NCBI GenBank assembly: GCA_030035585.1
Contig: CM057475.1
Span: forward strand, 81,269,834 to 81,333,833
DNA: 64,000 nt
Direction of reading: 5' to 3'
Source: Dugong dugon
Taxonomy: Eukaryota; Chordata; Mammalia; Sirenia; Dugongidae
This document shows positions 10,694 through 22,026 of this stretch, one piece after another (within the stretch, counting starts at the first letter, position 1; each line of letters opens with the position of its first letter). A program made the position numbers and the translations under genes. Below the pieces are notes generated by a model. That model made no database searches and had not been told where the DNA came from. It saw only the letters and a list, made by a program, of their open reading frames with translations.

Positions 10694-10731
10694 GGTCATT
10701 AGTTAATTAATCCATTAACTAATTAACGACC
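10694..10731. other. Imperfect 38-bp palindrome, TTAATTA-rich
   Basis: GGTC at 10694-10697 mirrors GACC at 10728-10731. Inside, TTAGTTAAT (10699-10707) mirrors ATTAACTAA (10714-10722) with a 6-nt loop; a second pairing GTTAATTA / TAATTAAC is also possible. Confidence 0.8.
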
Positions 10732-11142
10732 AGGTCACCCACTGAGGACCTTAGGTCCTGGCTCACGGGAAGCTTGGATGCCTCCCAGTGGCGTCATTGG
10801 TGTTGGTGTCACCATCCCCTCCATGGACCTCCTGCTGTACCAGACTGTACAGAATCCTTGGTCATGTTTTTTGTACTAATGTTACCTGTAAATCATAATT
10901 CCTGGATATCACTCTTTCTTTTCCTTTAATTACTATTTCATTCTCAAAAAAGTTACTGATATAGGGTCACAAATATTAATTACTACAATATTGTAGCTAA
11001 AACACCAGAAAATTTGACAAAATCAGTGACTGTAAAAACACTGGCAGCAGTGAAAACAACAGCGTGGTGCTTGCAGTGCTTGCAGACAAAACCACGTGAT
11101 TCGAAGCATCCTTGTAATTGGGAAATGATGACCGCTCTGACT
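10732..11142. other. Noncoding stretch, nothing recognised
   Basis: No exon or repeat recognised. The second half is AT-rich. Confidence 0.4.
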
Positions 11143-11156
11143 GGAGCGCGTTAGAA

Positions 11157-11321
11157 ACCAAAAACCAAACCCGTTGCCGTCGAGTCGATTCTGACTCACA
11201 GAGACCCTATAGGACAGAGTAGAACTGCCCCACAGGTTTTCCAAGTAGTGCCTGGTAGATTCCAACCGCCGACCTTTTGGTTAGCAGCCGAGCTCATAAC
11301 CACTACACCACCAGGGTTTCC
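11157..11321 (-). repeat. AfroSINE-type SINE, type 1, with TSD
   Basis: Complete copy read on the minus strand: GAAACCCTGGTGGTGTAGTG at the 5' end (A box), 'cggttggaatctaccagg' at the B box, and a tail ending GGCAACGGGTTTGG. Perfect 14-bp TSDs GGAGCGCGTTAGAA at 11143-11156 and 11322-11335. The intact long TSD points to a fairly young insertion. Confidence 0.95.
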
Positions 11322-11335
11322 GGAGCGCGTTAGAA

Positions 11336-12319
11336 GTTTCAAGAAGTAAATTAGCGTAGTTTTAGCAGTGTAGGTATATCGATACATGTAAGCTGGGCTT
11401 ACGAAAAATATCTTTGTTGTTATAACTAACTGCAGGGATATTTTTATAAAAAATAATAGATTTCTGCTGAAACAATGCACAGAAATTTTATAGACGGTCA
11501 TTTTGGTGTCACCCCCTCTGACAGTGTCACCGGGTCTGGTCCGCACACCTTGCACCCCTTAGTGACACCCCTGATAGCTTCCTTCCACCTGGTCCTTGAA
11601 GAACAAAAATAAAACAGAAAACAAAACCTTAGGAAAGCAAATAAGGTCACATCAAACCACCCCGAATGCAAACAGCAGAAGGTTGGAATCCCCCAGGAAT
11701 CAATTATGGCCTACTGTTTAATGGACGGGCCTGCCAACGGCCTTCTCCATGGCTCTGCCGGTCCTGTCCTGCCTGCCTAATTGCTCCTGCTAAGTGCTGC
11801 CAGATAAGTAGTTCCTGTTCAAATGGCCCGGTGTCTCCAGGCACTCTAGAGGTCTCCCACCTTGGGGGGGAGTGGGCCCAGCTCTTATGCCCATCTCAGC
11901 AACCGCTGGTTGAGAACCTCTAAATTCATTAAGGAGGTAATGGTGACGCAGAGCAGGCCTGAACACGGAAAATTAGCTTTTAATTGAAAAATGAAATGCA
12001 CCCTCCCAACGTCAGAGCTTAAGATTTGGAAAGCTGATGTTTCACTGGTACAGAGTTGGGCGTTTAAGACTCATCAAATACCCAGCAGGGAGGGGGCCTT
12101 GGGGAGTGAGGGGACACGCCAGTGAATCCCCATCTCCATGATGACACAGCAACACTGTCTTACTCCACGGGCTGTATGGGGTGTCTGGCTCTGGGCTGGG
12201 GAGGGAATGGTTGAGTTCCTGCTCCCGTGGGCTACGGGAAACGTGAAATGATATTGATGATTTATGGCACCTCCTCCTACGGGCAGCTCAGAGCTTACTG
12301 AGGGAGGGTGCATGCTTCT
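11336..12319. other. Noncoding stretch, nothing recognised
   Basis: No exon or nameable repeat. Open frames on both strands look like chance. Confidence 0.4.
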
Positions 12320-12522
12320 CTCCCTAATTGCACTGCAAAAGGGGTGAGTGGGCAAACCCACCTTTCTCCCTAGCTGCACTGCAAAAAGGTGAGTGGGCAA
12401 ACCCACTTTTCTCCCTAACTGCACTGCAAAAGGGGTGAGTGGGCAAACCACCTTTATCCCTAACTGCACTACAAAACAAGTGAGGCGGGTAAGCCTACCT
12501 TTATCACTAACTGCGTGTCAAG
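12320..12522. repeat. 46-bp minisatellite, about 4.4 copies
   Basis: Units start at 12320 (46 bp), 12366 (45 bp), 12411 (45 bp) and 12456 (47 bp), with a partial unit from 12503. Each has CTCCCTAACTGCACTGCAAA followed by GTGAGTGGGCAAACC. The first three are about 95% alike and the last ones decay. No spacer structure as in CRISPR. Confidence 0.92.
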
Positions 12523-13629
12523 GAACAGCATGAATCCTATTCCCGCCTGGAAGATGACCTGGGCCTCACTATCCCACATCTCCATTCCTCATTGCAAGCC
12601 CCTTCCGTGACACTTCCTCTCTCTCTGACCCTAACCACCCAGAGTTAGATCAGACCTCATCTCTGGCCACCTGAGGCCAGGTCATCGGGAGTAGCCATAG
12701 GCTCAGGAGTCTACACAACTCCTTGAACTTCCAACCAGCCAGCCTCCCTCCCTCTCTCTCTGCCTCCCTCTATGTCTCTCTAGGTCCCTGGGACTAGGTC
12801 ACAAGCTAGAAGGACTCTATCCTTCAATGACTGCCAATGTAGGCTTTCTCTGTCCCTCAGGCATCCATGGCTGGGTCCTCATGAGTTAGGATTCTGTCCT
12901 TACAACTTTCCATGCAGCCCTCTTTGGAATTAGCCACCTGGAGCTAAATCAGAGTCTCAGTGCCCCTGTGGGTTTGTTAATTCTCTCTAACAGCTCACAA
13001 AAACAGATGGAGGCTGTTACCTATACTCACAGTTTCCCATTTATCACAACCAGAAAGGATACAAGTGTAGAGATGCATCAGGCAAGGTCTGGGAGAGCTC
13101 CTGGCAAGGGCCCTCCATTGTCCCGGGGACATGCTGCACCCTTTCCCATTCATGGATGTTCTCACTGATCTGGGAGGCCCCAAAGACACCCGAAAAGAGA
13201 GACCTCCAAGGCCCAGGGCCTCCTAGTCACTGGGACCTCAATGAATATGCATGAGTGGGGCCTTAATGCATAGTTATGATTGATCCAATCAATGAATATG
13301 CATGACTGCATCATGTCCCTCGCTTCTTGAAGTTAGTTCCCCAGGGGTGGGGCATGTGTAGCCCCTACTATTTACACATGTTTCAGTGTAGCCTGGCTAT
13401 TGTATGTCAGAAAGACATCAATTAAAAAGCAACTTAATTGCTCTGGCGATTTTCAGAAACCAGCTACAAAATGCCAAATCTAGTCTGTCCCACAGAGGGG
13501 TTAACTTCACATGGTTGGGGGGCCCTGAGGGACAGGGAAGAATGCCACTGGAGCTGGGCTTAAAGAATCAAAATCATTCCTGAGAGAGAAAGAAAAAGGC
13601 ACGGGCAGAGGCATTTGAAGAGTCGGCCT
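12523..13629. other. Noncoding, possible LTR-type sequence
   Basis: A part near 13180-13400 ('atgaatatgcatgagtgg', then 'atgaatatgcatgactgc') holds a short direct repeat and recalls old LTR sequence, but I cannot name a family. No exon seen. Confidence 0.35.
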
Positions 13630-13845
13630 GGGGCTGGCACTCGCCCCACCCCAAACTAGTGCTTGCCCTACCCCAGCACTCACCCCCACCCCAGCACTCA
13701 TCCCTACCCTAGAAGCACCTGCCTTCATCCCAGAATATGCCTCCACCCCAGACTAGCTTTTGCCCGCATCCCAAACCAGAACCCACTCCCATCCCAGCAC
13801 TCACCCCCACCCCAGACCAGCACCCGCCCCCACGGCTATGGCCCT
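13630..13845. repeat. Degenerate C-rich tandem repeat
   Basis: A run of about twelve imperfect units built on CACCCCAGCACTCACCC with lengths of about 17-20 bp. The pyrimidine-rich plus strand gives proline/histidine-rich chance frames. Confidence 0.75.
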
Positions 13846-14120
13846 TCACCTCCCTCCTCCTCTTAGGGAGAGTGGTTGGGGATCGCTCTGCCCTGCAGCC
13901 CCAGCCTGGCCTCAGAGCCTCCCTTCCTGTCTAGCAGGGTCTCTATGCTCCCTGTTCCACTGGTAGAGGCCGTACCCCATGCCCAGTTCTGGTCTCTGCT
14001 TCTCAACTCACTTTTCACAGCGACCCATTTTAATCTGCATACTCAACTGTCATTCATTCAGGGTTTTATGGACAGAGGGAACAGAAAAAGGAACAAGGAA
14101 CAAAACAGTTCCCTAATATT

Positions 14121-14262
14121 GTTGTTCTTGTTGTTAGGTGCCATTCAGTCAGTTCTGACTCATAGCGACCCCGTGTACAACAGAATGAAACACTGCCTTG
14201 TCCTGCGCCCTCCTCTCATTGTTGCTATGCTTGGGCCCACTGGTGCAGCCACTGCGTCAGTC
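14121..14262 (-). repeat. RTE-type LINE 3' tail fragment with TSD
   Basis: The minus strand carries the last ~140 bp of the RTE element, ending in AAC repeats (plus GTTGTTCTTGTTGTT). Eleven-bp TSDs TCCCTAATATT at 14110-14120 and 14263-14273 bracket it. Confidence 0.88.
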
Positions 14263-14496
14263 TCCCTAATATTAGTGATCAACATCTGTACAGCACTTGC
14301 TATTGTTGGTTTTCACAGACACCCCATGTCTATTTTATTTATCTCCCCCACTAGACTGGCAGCTCCTTGGGGTGGGGGGACGTTTGGTTCCCCCTTAGCC
14401 TTGGTGGTGGACTCATTGACATCATCCCTTTACCCTGAAATCAGCTGAAATAAACCAGCTAGAAACCATATTTGAAGTATGATAAACATACTATTT

Positions 14497-15558
14497 AAAA
14501 ACAAATTTTATTGTGGTAAAATATATTTAACAAAACGTTGACCATTTCAACCATTCATCTGTGTACGAATCAGTGACGTTAATCCCATTCACCAAGTTGT
14601 GTACCCATCACTACTACCTGTTTCTGATTTTTTTGTCACCCTCCACAGAAACTCGGTGTCCTAAGCAATATCTCCCCAGTTTGCCCCCTCCAACCCACCC
14701 CTGGTAACCATTAATATACTTTCTTTTCTATGCATTTGCCTATTCTAGAAATCTCATAGAAGTGGGGTCCTACAATATCTGTCCTTTTGTGTCTGACTTC
14801 TTTCACTCAGCATAATGTTTTCAAGGACCATCCATGTGGTAGTGTGTATCAGGACTTCGTTTCTCTTTATGAATAATATTCCATTGTGAGTATAGACCAC
14901 ATTTTGTCTATCCATTCATCTGCTGATGGACACTTGGGTTGTTTCTACCTTTCGGCTATTGTGAATAATGTTGCAATGAACACTGGCGTACAAGGATCTG
15001 TTTGTATGCCTGCTTTCAAGGCTTTTGGGTACATATCTAGGAGCGGAATTGCTGGATCCTATGGTAATTCTATGTTTTCATTTTTGAAGAGCTACCAAAC
15101 TGTTTTCTATAGAAACTGCACCATTTTACAATCCCACCAACAATGGAGGAGAGTTTGGATTTCTCCATATCCTTGCCAATATTTGTTGTTTTCCATTTTT
15201 CTGATAATAGTGAAAAAGAAGTGATATCTTATTGTGGTTTTGATTTGCATCTGCCTAGTGACCAGTGATGCTGAGCATCTTTTCATGTGTTTATTGGCCA
15301 TTTGAATATCCTCTTTGGCCGACTCTCTGTTCAAGTCCTTAGCCTGGTTTTTGATTGAGTTGTTTGTCTTTTTGTTGTTAAGTTGTAGGAGTTCTTTATA
15401 TATGCTGGATATTAAAGCCTTATCAGATACAAGGTTCTCAAATATTTTCTCTATTCTGTAGGTTGTTTCTTCATATTATTGATAATATGCATAAAAGATT
15501 TTCATTATGAATAAAGAAATATTTTGGCTTTTGTTGTTCATGCTTTTGGTGTCACAAG
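14497..15558 (-). repeat. L1M-type LINE 3' end with TSD
   Basis: Plus-strand text is the reverse of an L1 3' end: 'aaattttattgtggtaaaa', 'accatttcaaccattcatc', 'ggtaaccattaatatact', 'ttgtgaataatgttgcaat' and 'aagagctaccaaactgtttt', then late ORF2/3' UTR text. A 10-bp duplication CATACTATTT lies at 14487-14496 and 15559-15568. It is 5'-truncated at about 1.06 kb. No frame is intact. Confidence 0.88.
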
Positions 15559-15568
15559 CATACTATTT

Positions 15569-17199
15569 TTTAACATAAAAAATTCTCCCCCTCCTCCATG
15601 ATTCTGAATTTACTTATGACACTCACTTACTGATCAAGTACACGTGACAAAGATAAGCCATGGGTCCAGCAGACTTTACAATGGAATTGTATCTTTTAAA
15701 ATACAACGGTGTCTATATCCCACTGAAAAATAGTGGTAGGTATGTGTTTGAGATGTTTTTTCAAAGTACAAGCAATGGCTTTGGGCCCCCAGGTGATAAT
15801 TCCCCACCCTCCTGGAAATACTGGATTAAACTGTGTGTTTATATAGGCCAACACCTTATTTACTGAACACATTTCTAAACAAGGCCCTCTGGGCTCTTGC
15901 TGTGGATGGTAAAACGATGAAATCATTGCCAGGGCTGTCCTGCCAGGTGGTCTCGGGCACAGCGGTCGGCCAGGCCGTAGAAGGATGCTCTTTTGGCAGC
16001 TGGAACCTTCTCTCCAGGCACAGGGGCTGCCTCCCGCCTTAGCCCCAGGACAGGTGTCTGGAGACTGGCCCCTTCTCCCACGAAACAGCAGCCAGAGGCT
16101 CCTTAGAGGCTGCCATTCCGGCAGTGCCTGCCCACCTGCATGGGGCGCCGACCTTCATTTCCCCTGTTCACGTTCTGTGGTTTATAACTCAGGACCTGCC
16201 AGGAATGTTCCCTCAGCCCGCAGGCTTCCTGGCCACGGGGTGTTACCCCTGCCCAGTAGGGGGGATGGGGGCAAAACTCCCCAGCAGCCAAGGGGAATGT
16301 GTGAGCCAGAGGCCCAGGGAACATAATCCAGGTGCTGGAAGCTCAGATCAGACGTCTAGGTTTATTATTGCACAGATTAGTAATTTTGATAAACACGATG
16401 GATTTGAAATAGTCAAGAAAGTCCATCGCAAAGAAGCATGAAACTTACTGTGCTGGGGAGGAGCGCACTGCTGGACACAGTCACCGGGCAGCCTCGCCCG
16501 GCTCACTGACCTCTGCTGGCCCGTGGTGCCTTTGGCCCAGGCTCTTGCGGGTCTCTAATCGCTCTCCAGTAGCACCCCCATGGTGGCCCCCCCCTATCTC
16601 TGCTTCTGCAAAGGTGCCAAGTCCAGCCCCACTTCTCATCCTTGGACGACCTCTTCACTTTGCATCTTCTCAAGAGGGTCAAGGTGTTGACGGCCACTCC
16701 TCCCTTCCTGTCTCCAGCTTCCTCCTCTCTCTCCTCTCCCGTGGAGAGAACCTTCCCCAGAAGCTTGCACAGGCTCTTACACCTTCTCTGTCCTCCTTTC
16801 TCCTTGAGTCCCATATTCCCATTGCCTGCCCCTACCCTTTTCACTGGCACACAAGCCTTTCCTGTTCCAGGGACACACTTGCCTTGTTGGCCTCTGGGTC
16901 TTGTCATGCTCCCTTCCCCCAGAGGACTGGTTTGCTTCCACATTGCTGGTGCATTGCTTTGTCAGGCCTTAGCTCCGCTCACATGGCCCTCTCCCCTTCC
17001 GGAAGTCTCCAGACATCCTGATCTCTGCTCAGAATCAGTGGGCACTTTGTCCATCCCTCCTGCGGGGTGTTCATCACACATGTCTCTAGGATGTAGTCAT
17101 GTGAATCATGTCAGGTACCCAAGTAGGCTCTGACTCCCGTGGGGAGGGACCCTGATGGCTCTTATGGTTAAACTGGAAGAGACTTAAATGTTTTTTGTT
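15569..17199. other. Noncoding stretch, CT-rich second half
   Basis: No gene recognised. Between 16540 and 17040 two overlapping plus-strand frames of about 160 codons reflect C/T-rich text, possibly a diverged L2-type relic ('ctctgtcctcctttctcc', 'ccattgcctgcccctaccc'). There is no domain or splice pattern. Confidence 0.35.
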
Positions 17200-17237
17200 G
17201 CACCCCTCCCCTTTTCAGATGAGTAAACTGAGGCTCA
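17200..17237 (-). repeat. MIR fragment interrupted by a SINE
   Basis: 'cccttttcagatgagtaaac' plus 'tgaggctca' is the reverse of the MIR core (TGAGCCTCAGTTT..CATCTG). The host fragment continues for a short way after 17592. Confidence 0.6.
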
Positions 17238-17582
17238 TGAGGGCAGTGGTGGCTCAGTGGTAGAATTCTTGCCTTCCGTACAGGAGACCTGGGTTCGACT
17301 CCTGCCCAATGCACCTCATGTGCAGCCACCACCCATCTGTCAGTGGAGGCTTGTGTGCTGCTCTGATGCTGAACAGGTTTCAGTGGATCTTCTAGACTAA
17401 GACTAGGAAGAAAGGTCTGGCAACTTACTGCTGAAAATCAGCCAATGAAAACCCTACAGATCACAAAGGTCCAATCTGCAACCCATCACAGTGATGGTGC
17501 AGGACCAGGGAGTGTCTTGTCCTGTTGTGCATGGGGTTGCCGTGAGTACGGGGCTGACTCCACAGCACCTAACAACAACAAG
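17238..17582 (+). repeat. SINE with tRNA-Gly-like head and RTE tail, with TSD
   Basis: The head at 17243-17314 folds like tRNA-Gly: acceptor arms GCAGTGG and CCAATGC pair at 6 of 7 positions, the anticodon-loop position reads TCC, and the CA after the arm is as in tRNA-Gly. The A box TGGCTCAGTGG and B box GGTTCGACTCC both match the Pol III consensus. A ~200-bp body follows, then an RTE-type 3' end GACTCCACAGCACCTAACAAC. TSDs CTGAGGCTCA at 17228-17237 and 17583-17592 lie in a MIR. It is not a working tRNA gene: one anticodon-stem and one T-stem pair are lost and no terminator follows the head. Confidence 0.9.
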
Positions 17583-17660
17583 CTGAGGCTCAGCATCATG
17601 GGGCGGGTCAGGACTTCTGCAGGCCTTGCTTCCTCGTCTCCTAGGGTTTTCACCTTCGTG

Positions 17661-17884
17661 TTCTCTCTGACATCCACACTGGCCCACTCAGTGTGATGGC
17701 CAGGTCAACATGATCACACAAGTGCCCTTGGTCATCTGAAGCCGTGGAGACCACTCACCCTGGTGTGCGGAAGTCTCTGTGACATCCACGCTGGCCCGCT
17801 CAGTGTGATGTCCAGGTCAACATGATCACACAAGTGCCCTTGGTCATCTGAAGCCGTGGAGACCACTTACCCTGGTGTGCAGAA
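17661..17884. repeat. 112-bp tandem duplication, two copies
   Basis: The segment starting GACATCCACACTGGCCCACT at 17669 recurs as GACATCCACGCTGGCCCGCT at 17781, a shift of 112 bp. The copies differ at only a handful of positions, so the duplication is recent. Several differences are at CpG or near-CpG sites. Confidence 0.95.
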
Positions 17885-18479
17885 GTCTTTGTCACCCATA
17901 TTTTTACTGGAGTCACACAGGTTGAAGGAAAGTGAAGGTGTGGTCAGCTCCTGGGGGACACCATGTCCCAGCTAAAGTGCAGGATCTTGTGTCCCCATCA
18001 GCAGTGACCTTCCCTTCCCTGCTGAGCCCATGCACTGAGGGGCGAGGGGACCCCCCCAGACAGCAGGACCGGCATTTGCAGGAGCAGGTGGGGCCAGTGG
18101 TGTGGGCAGTGGCAGAACATTAGGGGGCATCACGTTTGTGGATGCTGGGCCGAGTGACTGTGAGGACAAGGGCTGCTGTAGGTGCCGCGTGGGAGCGGAG
18201 GATGGAGAAGGCCTACCCTCTAGCTGGACCACTGCCCCCAGTCCAGGAGGCACAAGATCTTCTTCCTGCTGAAGGCCTTTGAGAGCCTCTCTGGGCCCCG
18301 CCTGGAACATTCTGGCCGAGGGCATCTCAGAAAGTGGCTCTGTTTGCCATGGGAGGAAAGCTGTGTGTCTGGCTCACTCCCACACTTGGAGCCAGAGTTC
18401 TTTTCTCTGAGCTGATGGAGCTGCACCCATGGCTGTCTCGGGGTCTCTGTGGCAAGCTTCGTGTAGGAGAGGCACGTTA
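17885..18479. other. Noncoding stretch, GC-rich
   Basis: No repeat or exon recognised. A minus-strand frame of 117 codons (17972-18325) has no family resemblance. Confidence 0.4.
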
Positions 18480-18880
18480 ATACCTAGTCATAATCACCCT
18501 GTCCTGCTTGGGTAATTTGCAAGTGAAAATATCCTTGTCTCTTCGGTACCACCAGCTAGTAACAACACAGACAATAAGTATAATTGCATTAGGGATGATT
18601 TTGCTGCCATTGGTTTTTGGTTAATGGGGTAAGTTATAATTTTACACTCTAAAATATCAGCATCCATCCAAAATGAGTGCATTAAAAGCAATTACTGAAG
18701 ATTATGGATTTGAAATGAAGAGGGAAATATATTAACATGTCTAATTGCTATGTTAATTAGATTCCAGTGCCGTAATATTTCATACCTAAATGCTAATGTT
18801 GATGAAACTGTAATTTATTCTATTTTTTTGGAGTGCAAAACGAGTCCCTGTTATTCTGCTGAATAGTAAATAACCAACAT
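18480..18880. other. Candidate conserved noncoding element (TAAT-rich)
   Basis: A repeat-free, AT-rich block between GC-rich flanks. It is dense in homeodomain-type cores (TAATT, ATTA), including the interrupted inverted repeat CTAATT-8-AATTAG at 18741-18760, and 'taattgcattaggg', 'ggttaatggggtaag', 'catgtctaattgc'. This make-up is typical of developmental enhancers, but conservation cannot be judged from one sequence. Confidence 0.35.
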
Positions 18881-19376
18881 GTGTCCAGCCACTGGGGGTC
18901 TAAGTGCATGGCTGCCCACTGCCTGCCCTCCAGGTGTGGAATGACCTAGAACCACCCCCACAGTGAATACTGTTGATGGAAAACCAGGCGAAAACACCGG
19001 CAGCCTCATCGCATTGTATCACATGCTGCCGGTTCAAGTAATATAAAGGTAGGGGGCGAAGTATGGAATCTCAGGGAATTTGCTGGACTCACACTTAGGA
19101 ATTTTCTGGACCTGTGCAAACCCAATGAAGTTATGTGCCATTTTCCAAGGCCAAGTCTGTGCCAAAGCATTGGGGATGGGTCAGCAGACACTACCTGGGG
19201 CCAGAGAAAGCTGGGTTCATGGATGAAGAGCCGTCATAATGCTTGTGCCAGGAATGGAGGTTCTTATTGCCACCCCAGGTCAGAGCACCCCAGGTTTGCC
19301 CAGAACTCCCCTGGCTTTATGCCTGAAAGTCTTGGATGCTGGGAACCTTCAGTTGCCTGGAATTATCTGGTGTTAA
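18881..19376. other. Noncoding stretch, nothing recognised
   Basis: No repeat or exon recognised. Confidence 0.4.
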
Positions 19377-19579
19377 GAGAGCCCTGGTTGTGTAACTGTT
19401 AAGCGCTATGCTTCTAACAGAAAGTTTGGCCGTTGGAACCCACCCAGCTGCTCTGCTGGAGAAAGTCCTGATGATCTGCTCCTATAAAGATTACAGCCTA
19501 GAAAACCCTACAAGGCAGTTCTACTCTGTCACACGGGGTCACTGTGGGTCGGAACTGACTCAGTGTCACTTAACAATAC
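19377..19579 (+). repeat. AfroSINE-type SINE, type 1
   Basis: Begins GAGAGCCCTGGTTGTGTAAC and ends GACTCAGTGTCACTTAACAA. The middle holds 'aaagattacagcctagaaaa', a block seen in a longer type-1 variant also at 5204, 22027 and 33237. No clear TSD. Confidence 0.88.
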
Positions 19580-21329
19580 CCTTGTGTTGAACCTGAAAGT
19601 CCTATGACCTGGAACCCTCCTTAGGCCCCAGCAACCAGGACCTAGTCCTCCTTCTGGGCTCCATACATGACCACCTTGAGAGAGAGAAGACCTCAAATTG
19701 ACCCATGGGATTGACACCCTGCTATCCTCCCTGGAGGGACCTGATACCAGCTGTGTAGCTCAGCCTTTCCACCTGTGACATGGCTTTGTGTCCAATAGTG
19801 GCAGATGCGACTGGTAAATTAAAGAATTACCCTCTGTTACCTTTAATTCTGAACCTGTGTGATTATTTGTACCATTTTGTAAACACAGCTGTGGCTCTTG
19901 AACAGCCAGCCTCAAGGGGTTGAACTTAACCTTCATGTCACAGATGGCAAGACTGGTGGCTGTCAGCTATAGCTGGAACAGCCTGGGAAACCACTTCCTC
20001 TAACCCAGAGCTGATCCTCAGGTAGAGGTGGGAGCCCTTCCTGTCGGCCTATTGACTACTTATCAGCTGCCTCACATCCTTTCCACTTTCTTTTGGGAAG
20101 TTGTCCCAATTACTTCCCTTTTGGGGAATCCACCAACCCTCCTGGATACAGTCTGGTGGGGCCTTGGACGAAGGCATCTTCAGCTTTCCTCACCATGGAA
20201 AAAGCATGCCATCTACACTCAGCCACCGGGCACTTCCTCCAAGGACTCTGAGTCCCGAGCAAAGAGACAAACATGTTAAAGACGGCTGGAGATGTTTCAC
20301 CTTGGTGGTGGCTCCAGGTCTGTCAGCTCAGCAATGCTCTGAGACTCTGGGCTGTGTGGGTTTCTGTTCCTTCTGAGCATGGTTTGTTGGCCTTTTGTTT
20401 GATTCCTTGGGCTTCCCTCATGTCCTTCCAGTGAACTCCTTAATTTTTTTTAACTTTCTAGGTTGAATGTGCTGCTAACTGAAGAATCCTAACACACACA
20501 GAACCTGTGCCCAGGTTTGGGCTGTGCCAGAGTGGGCTAAAGTCTTCCAAGTCCTCTGAATCCCACCATCACAACTGCTGGGTCAGCTCAGTTCAGCTCA
20601 GTCCAACTTTCACACAGGAGGCCTAGTGAGGCAGTGAATTAGGCAGATGTTATATTTCCACAACACAAACAGACTCTGAGTTTAGTTTTCACTGGATTTT
20701 AGCCCTGTGAATAGTGGAGATAAGAGACTCTCTCAGCACAGAAAGCTTATGGGTTTCAGTTGTGCCTGGAGGTGAGAATTTAGAGATGAGCTGAACCTGG
20801 TTCAAGCTGCCCAGTGCCGTCACGTGGTTGTCCAGGATTACTCACACCTTCCTATTTCCCCCGTAGCAGGGATCTGTCTCCAAAGCCTGGCCCCAAGGGG
20901 CACTGCACTCCTTGGAGCACAGAAGATAACTCAGGTTAGTGGGTCTGCTATCAGGTACGGCTGTCTACAAATGTGTTTCCATGTTGTATGCCAGCGTGGT
21001 TAGATAAGCAATTCAAAACGTTCCTCATTTCCACGAAGGGCTGTTATGAGCCACATACTCTCAGGTAACAACAGCTATTTTATAAAAGTCAGAAACTAAT
21101 TTAGGCAAACTTAAGAAAAAGGAGAATTTATGGGAAGAATAATGTGTCTGACAGCATAGGATGGAAACTGAAAAACGAGGCTTGGGGAGGACAGGAATGA
21201 GGGCTGCTCAGGGAATCCAGGAAGAAGAACGCCGGGCCAGGCTCCATGCCATTCTATGCACGTGTGCAATCCCAGTGGGCCACACTTCTGTTAGGTGGCC
21301 AGCGTCTTGGCCATGTGGACTCCTTTGTT
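19580..21329. other. Noncoding stretch, possible LTR relic
   Basis: No exon recognised. Around 19600-19870 the text could be an old LTR end ('attaaagaattaccctctg'), but I cannot name it. A short echo GCTCAGTTCAGCTCAGTCC occurs at 20587-20605. Confidence 0.35.
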
Positions 21330-21510
21330 GGAGTCCCTGGGTAGTGCAAACAGATAACAAAAGGTTGGTGCTAACTGAAAGGTTGGAGGTTTGAGTCCAC
21401 CCAGAGGCACCTCAGAAGAAAAGCCTGGCGATCTACTTCCAAATAATCAGACCCCGTGGAATACAGTTCTGCTCTGACACACATGGGATTCACTCAATGG
21501 CACCTGGTCT
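21330..21510 (+). repeat. AfroSINE-type SINE, type 2
   Basis: Starts GGAGTCCCTGGGTAGTGCAA and runs through GAGTCCACCCAGAGGCACC and 'aagcctggcgatctacttcc' to 'gctctgacacacatggg'. The RTE-like tail is rearranged ('gaacatggggactgactcc' near 21520). Confidence 0.85.
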
Positions 21511-21851
21511 CTGCTACGAACATGGGGACTGACTCCAATCTGGAAGCACAAAAGCCTACCTTGTCTCAAGGCTCCTGCTAAGCCCTAAGAAATTGGGAGG
21601 ACATTCTTAGTCCCTGACAACTTGGAAGATGATGCCCTGGAGGGCTGAATTCAGGAATCTCTTTGATGACATCATCACTGGAAAGTCTTGGGATTAGAAT
21701 TTTATCAGAGTCTTGGGAAAATGAGAGTGAGCATTTAAATGTGGAGCCGTTTGAGAAGTCTACTCATTGTGCTTTAGATTTTCAGGGTGACAGGTCATAC
21801 TTTTAATGAAACTTTGTTTTGGTGAGTTATTTATGCCCCTTACCCTGTATT

Positions 21852-22015
21852 GGAGCCCTGGTGGCGCAGTGGTTAAGAGCTAGGGCTGCTAACCAAAAGG
21901 TCGGCAATTCGAATCCACCAGCCGCTCCTTGGAAACTCTATGGGGCAGTTCTACTCTGTCCTGTAGGATCACTATGAGTCAGAATTGACTCATTGGCAAT
22001 GGGTTTGGTTTTTTG
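21852..22015 (+). repeat. AfroSINE-type SINE, type 1, first of a stacked pair
   Basis: Near-consensus copy: GGAGCCCTGGTGGCGCAGTG, B box CAATTCGAATCCACC, tail CATTGGCAATGGGTTTGG. TSD TACCCTGTATT at 21841-21851 and 22016-22026. The right TSD copy is also the left TSD of the next SINE. Confidence 0.95.
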
Positions 22016-22026
22016 TACCCTGTATT

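Noticed and set aside
12320-12522. CRISPR-like array
   Set aside because: Units are directly adjacent without unique spacers, in a mammalian genome.
13876-14448. 190-codon plus frame
   Set aside because: Runs through an RTE tail and a TSD; no domain.
16642-17133. Overlapping plus frames of about 160 codons
   Set aside because: C/T-rich low-complexity text gives few stops; there is no start context, domain or splice structure.
17243-17314. Functional tRNA-Gly gene
   Set aside because: Stem mismatches, no terminator and continuous SINE body with TSDs show it is a SINE head.
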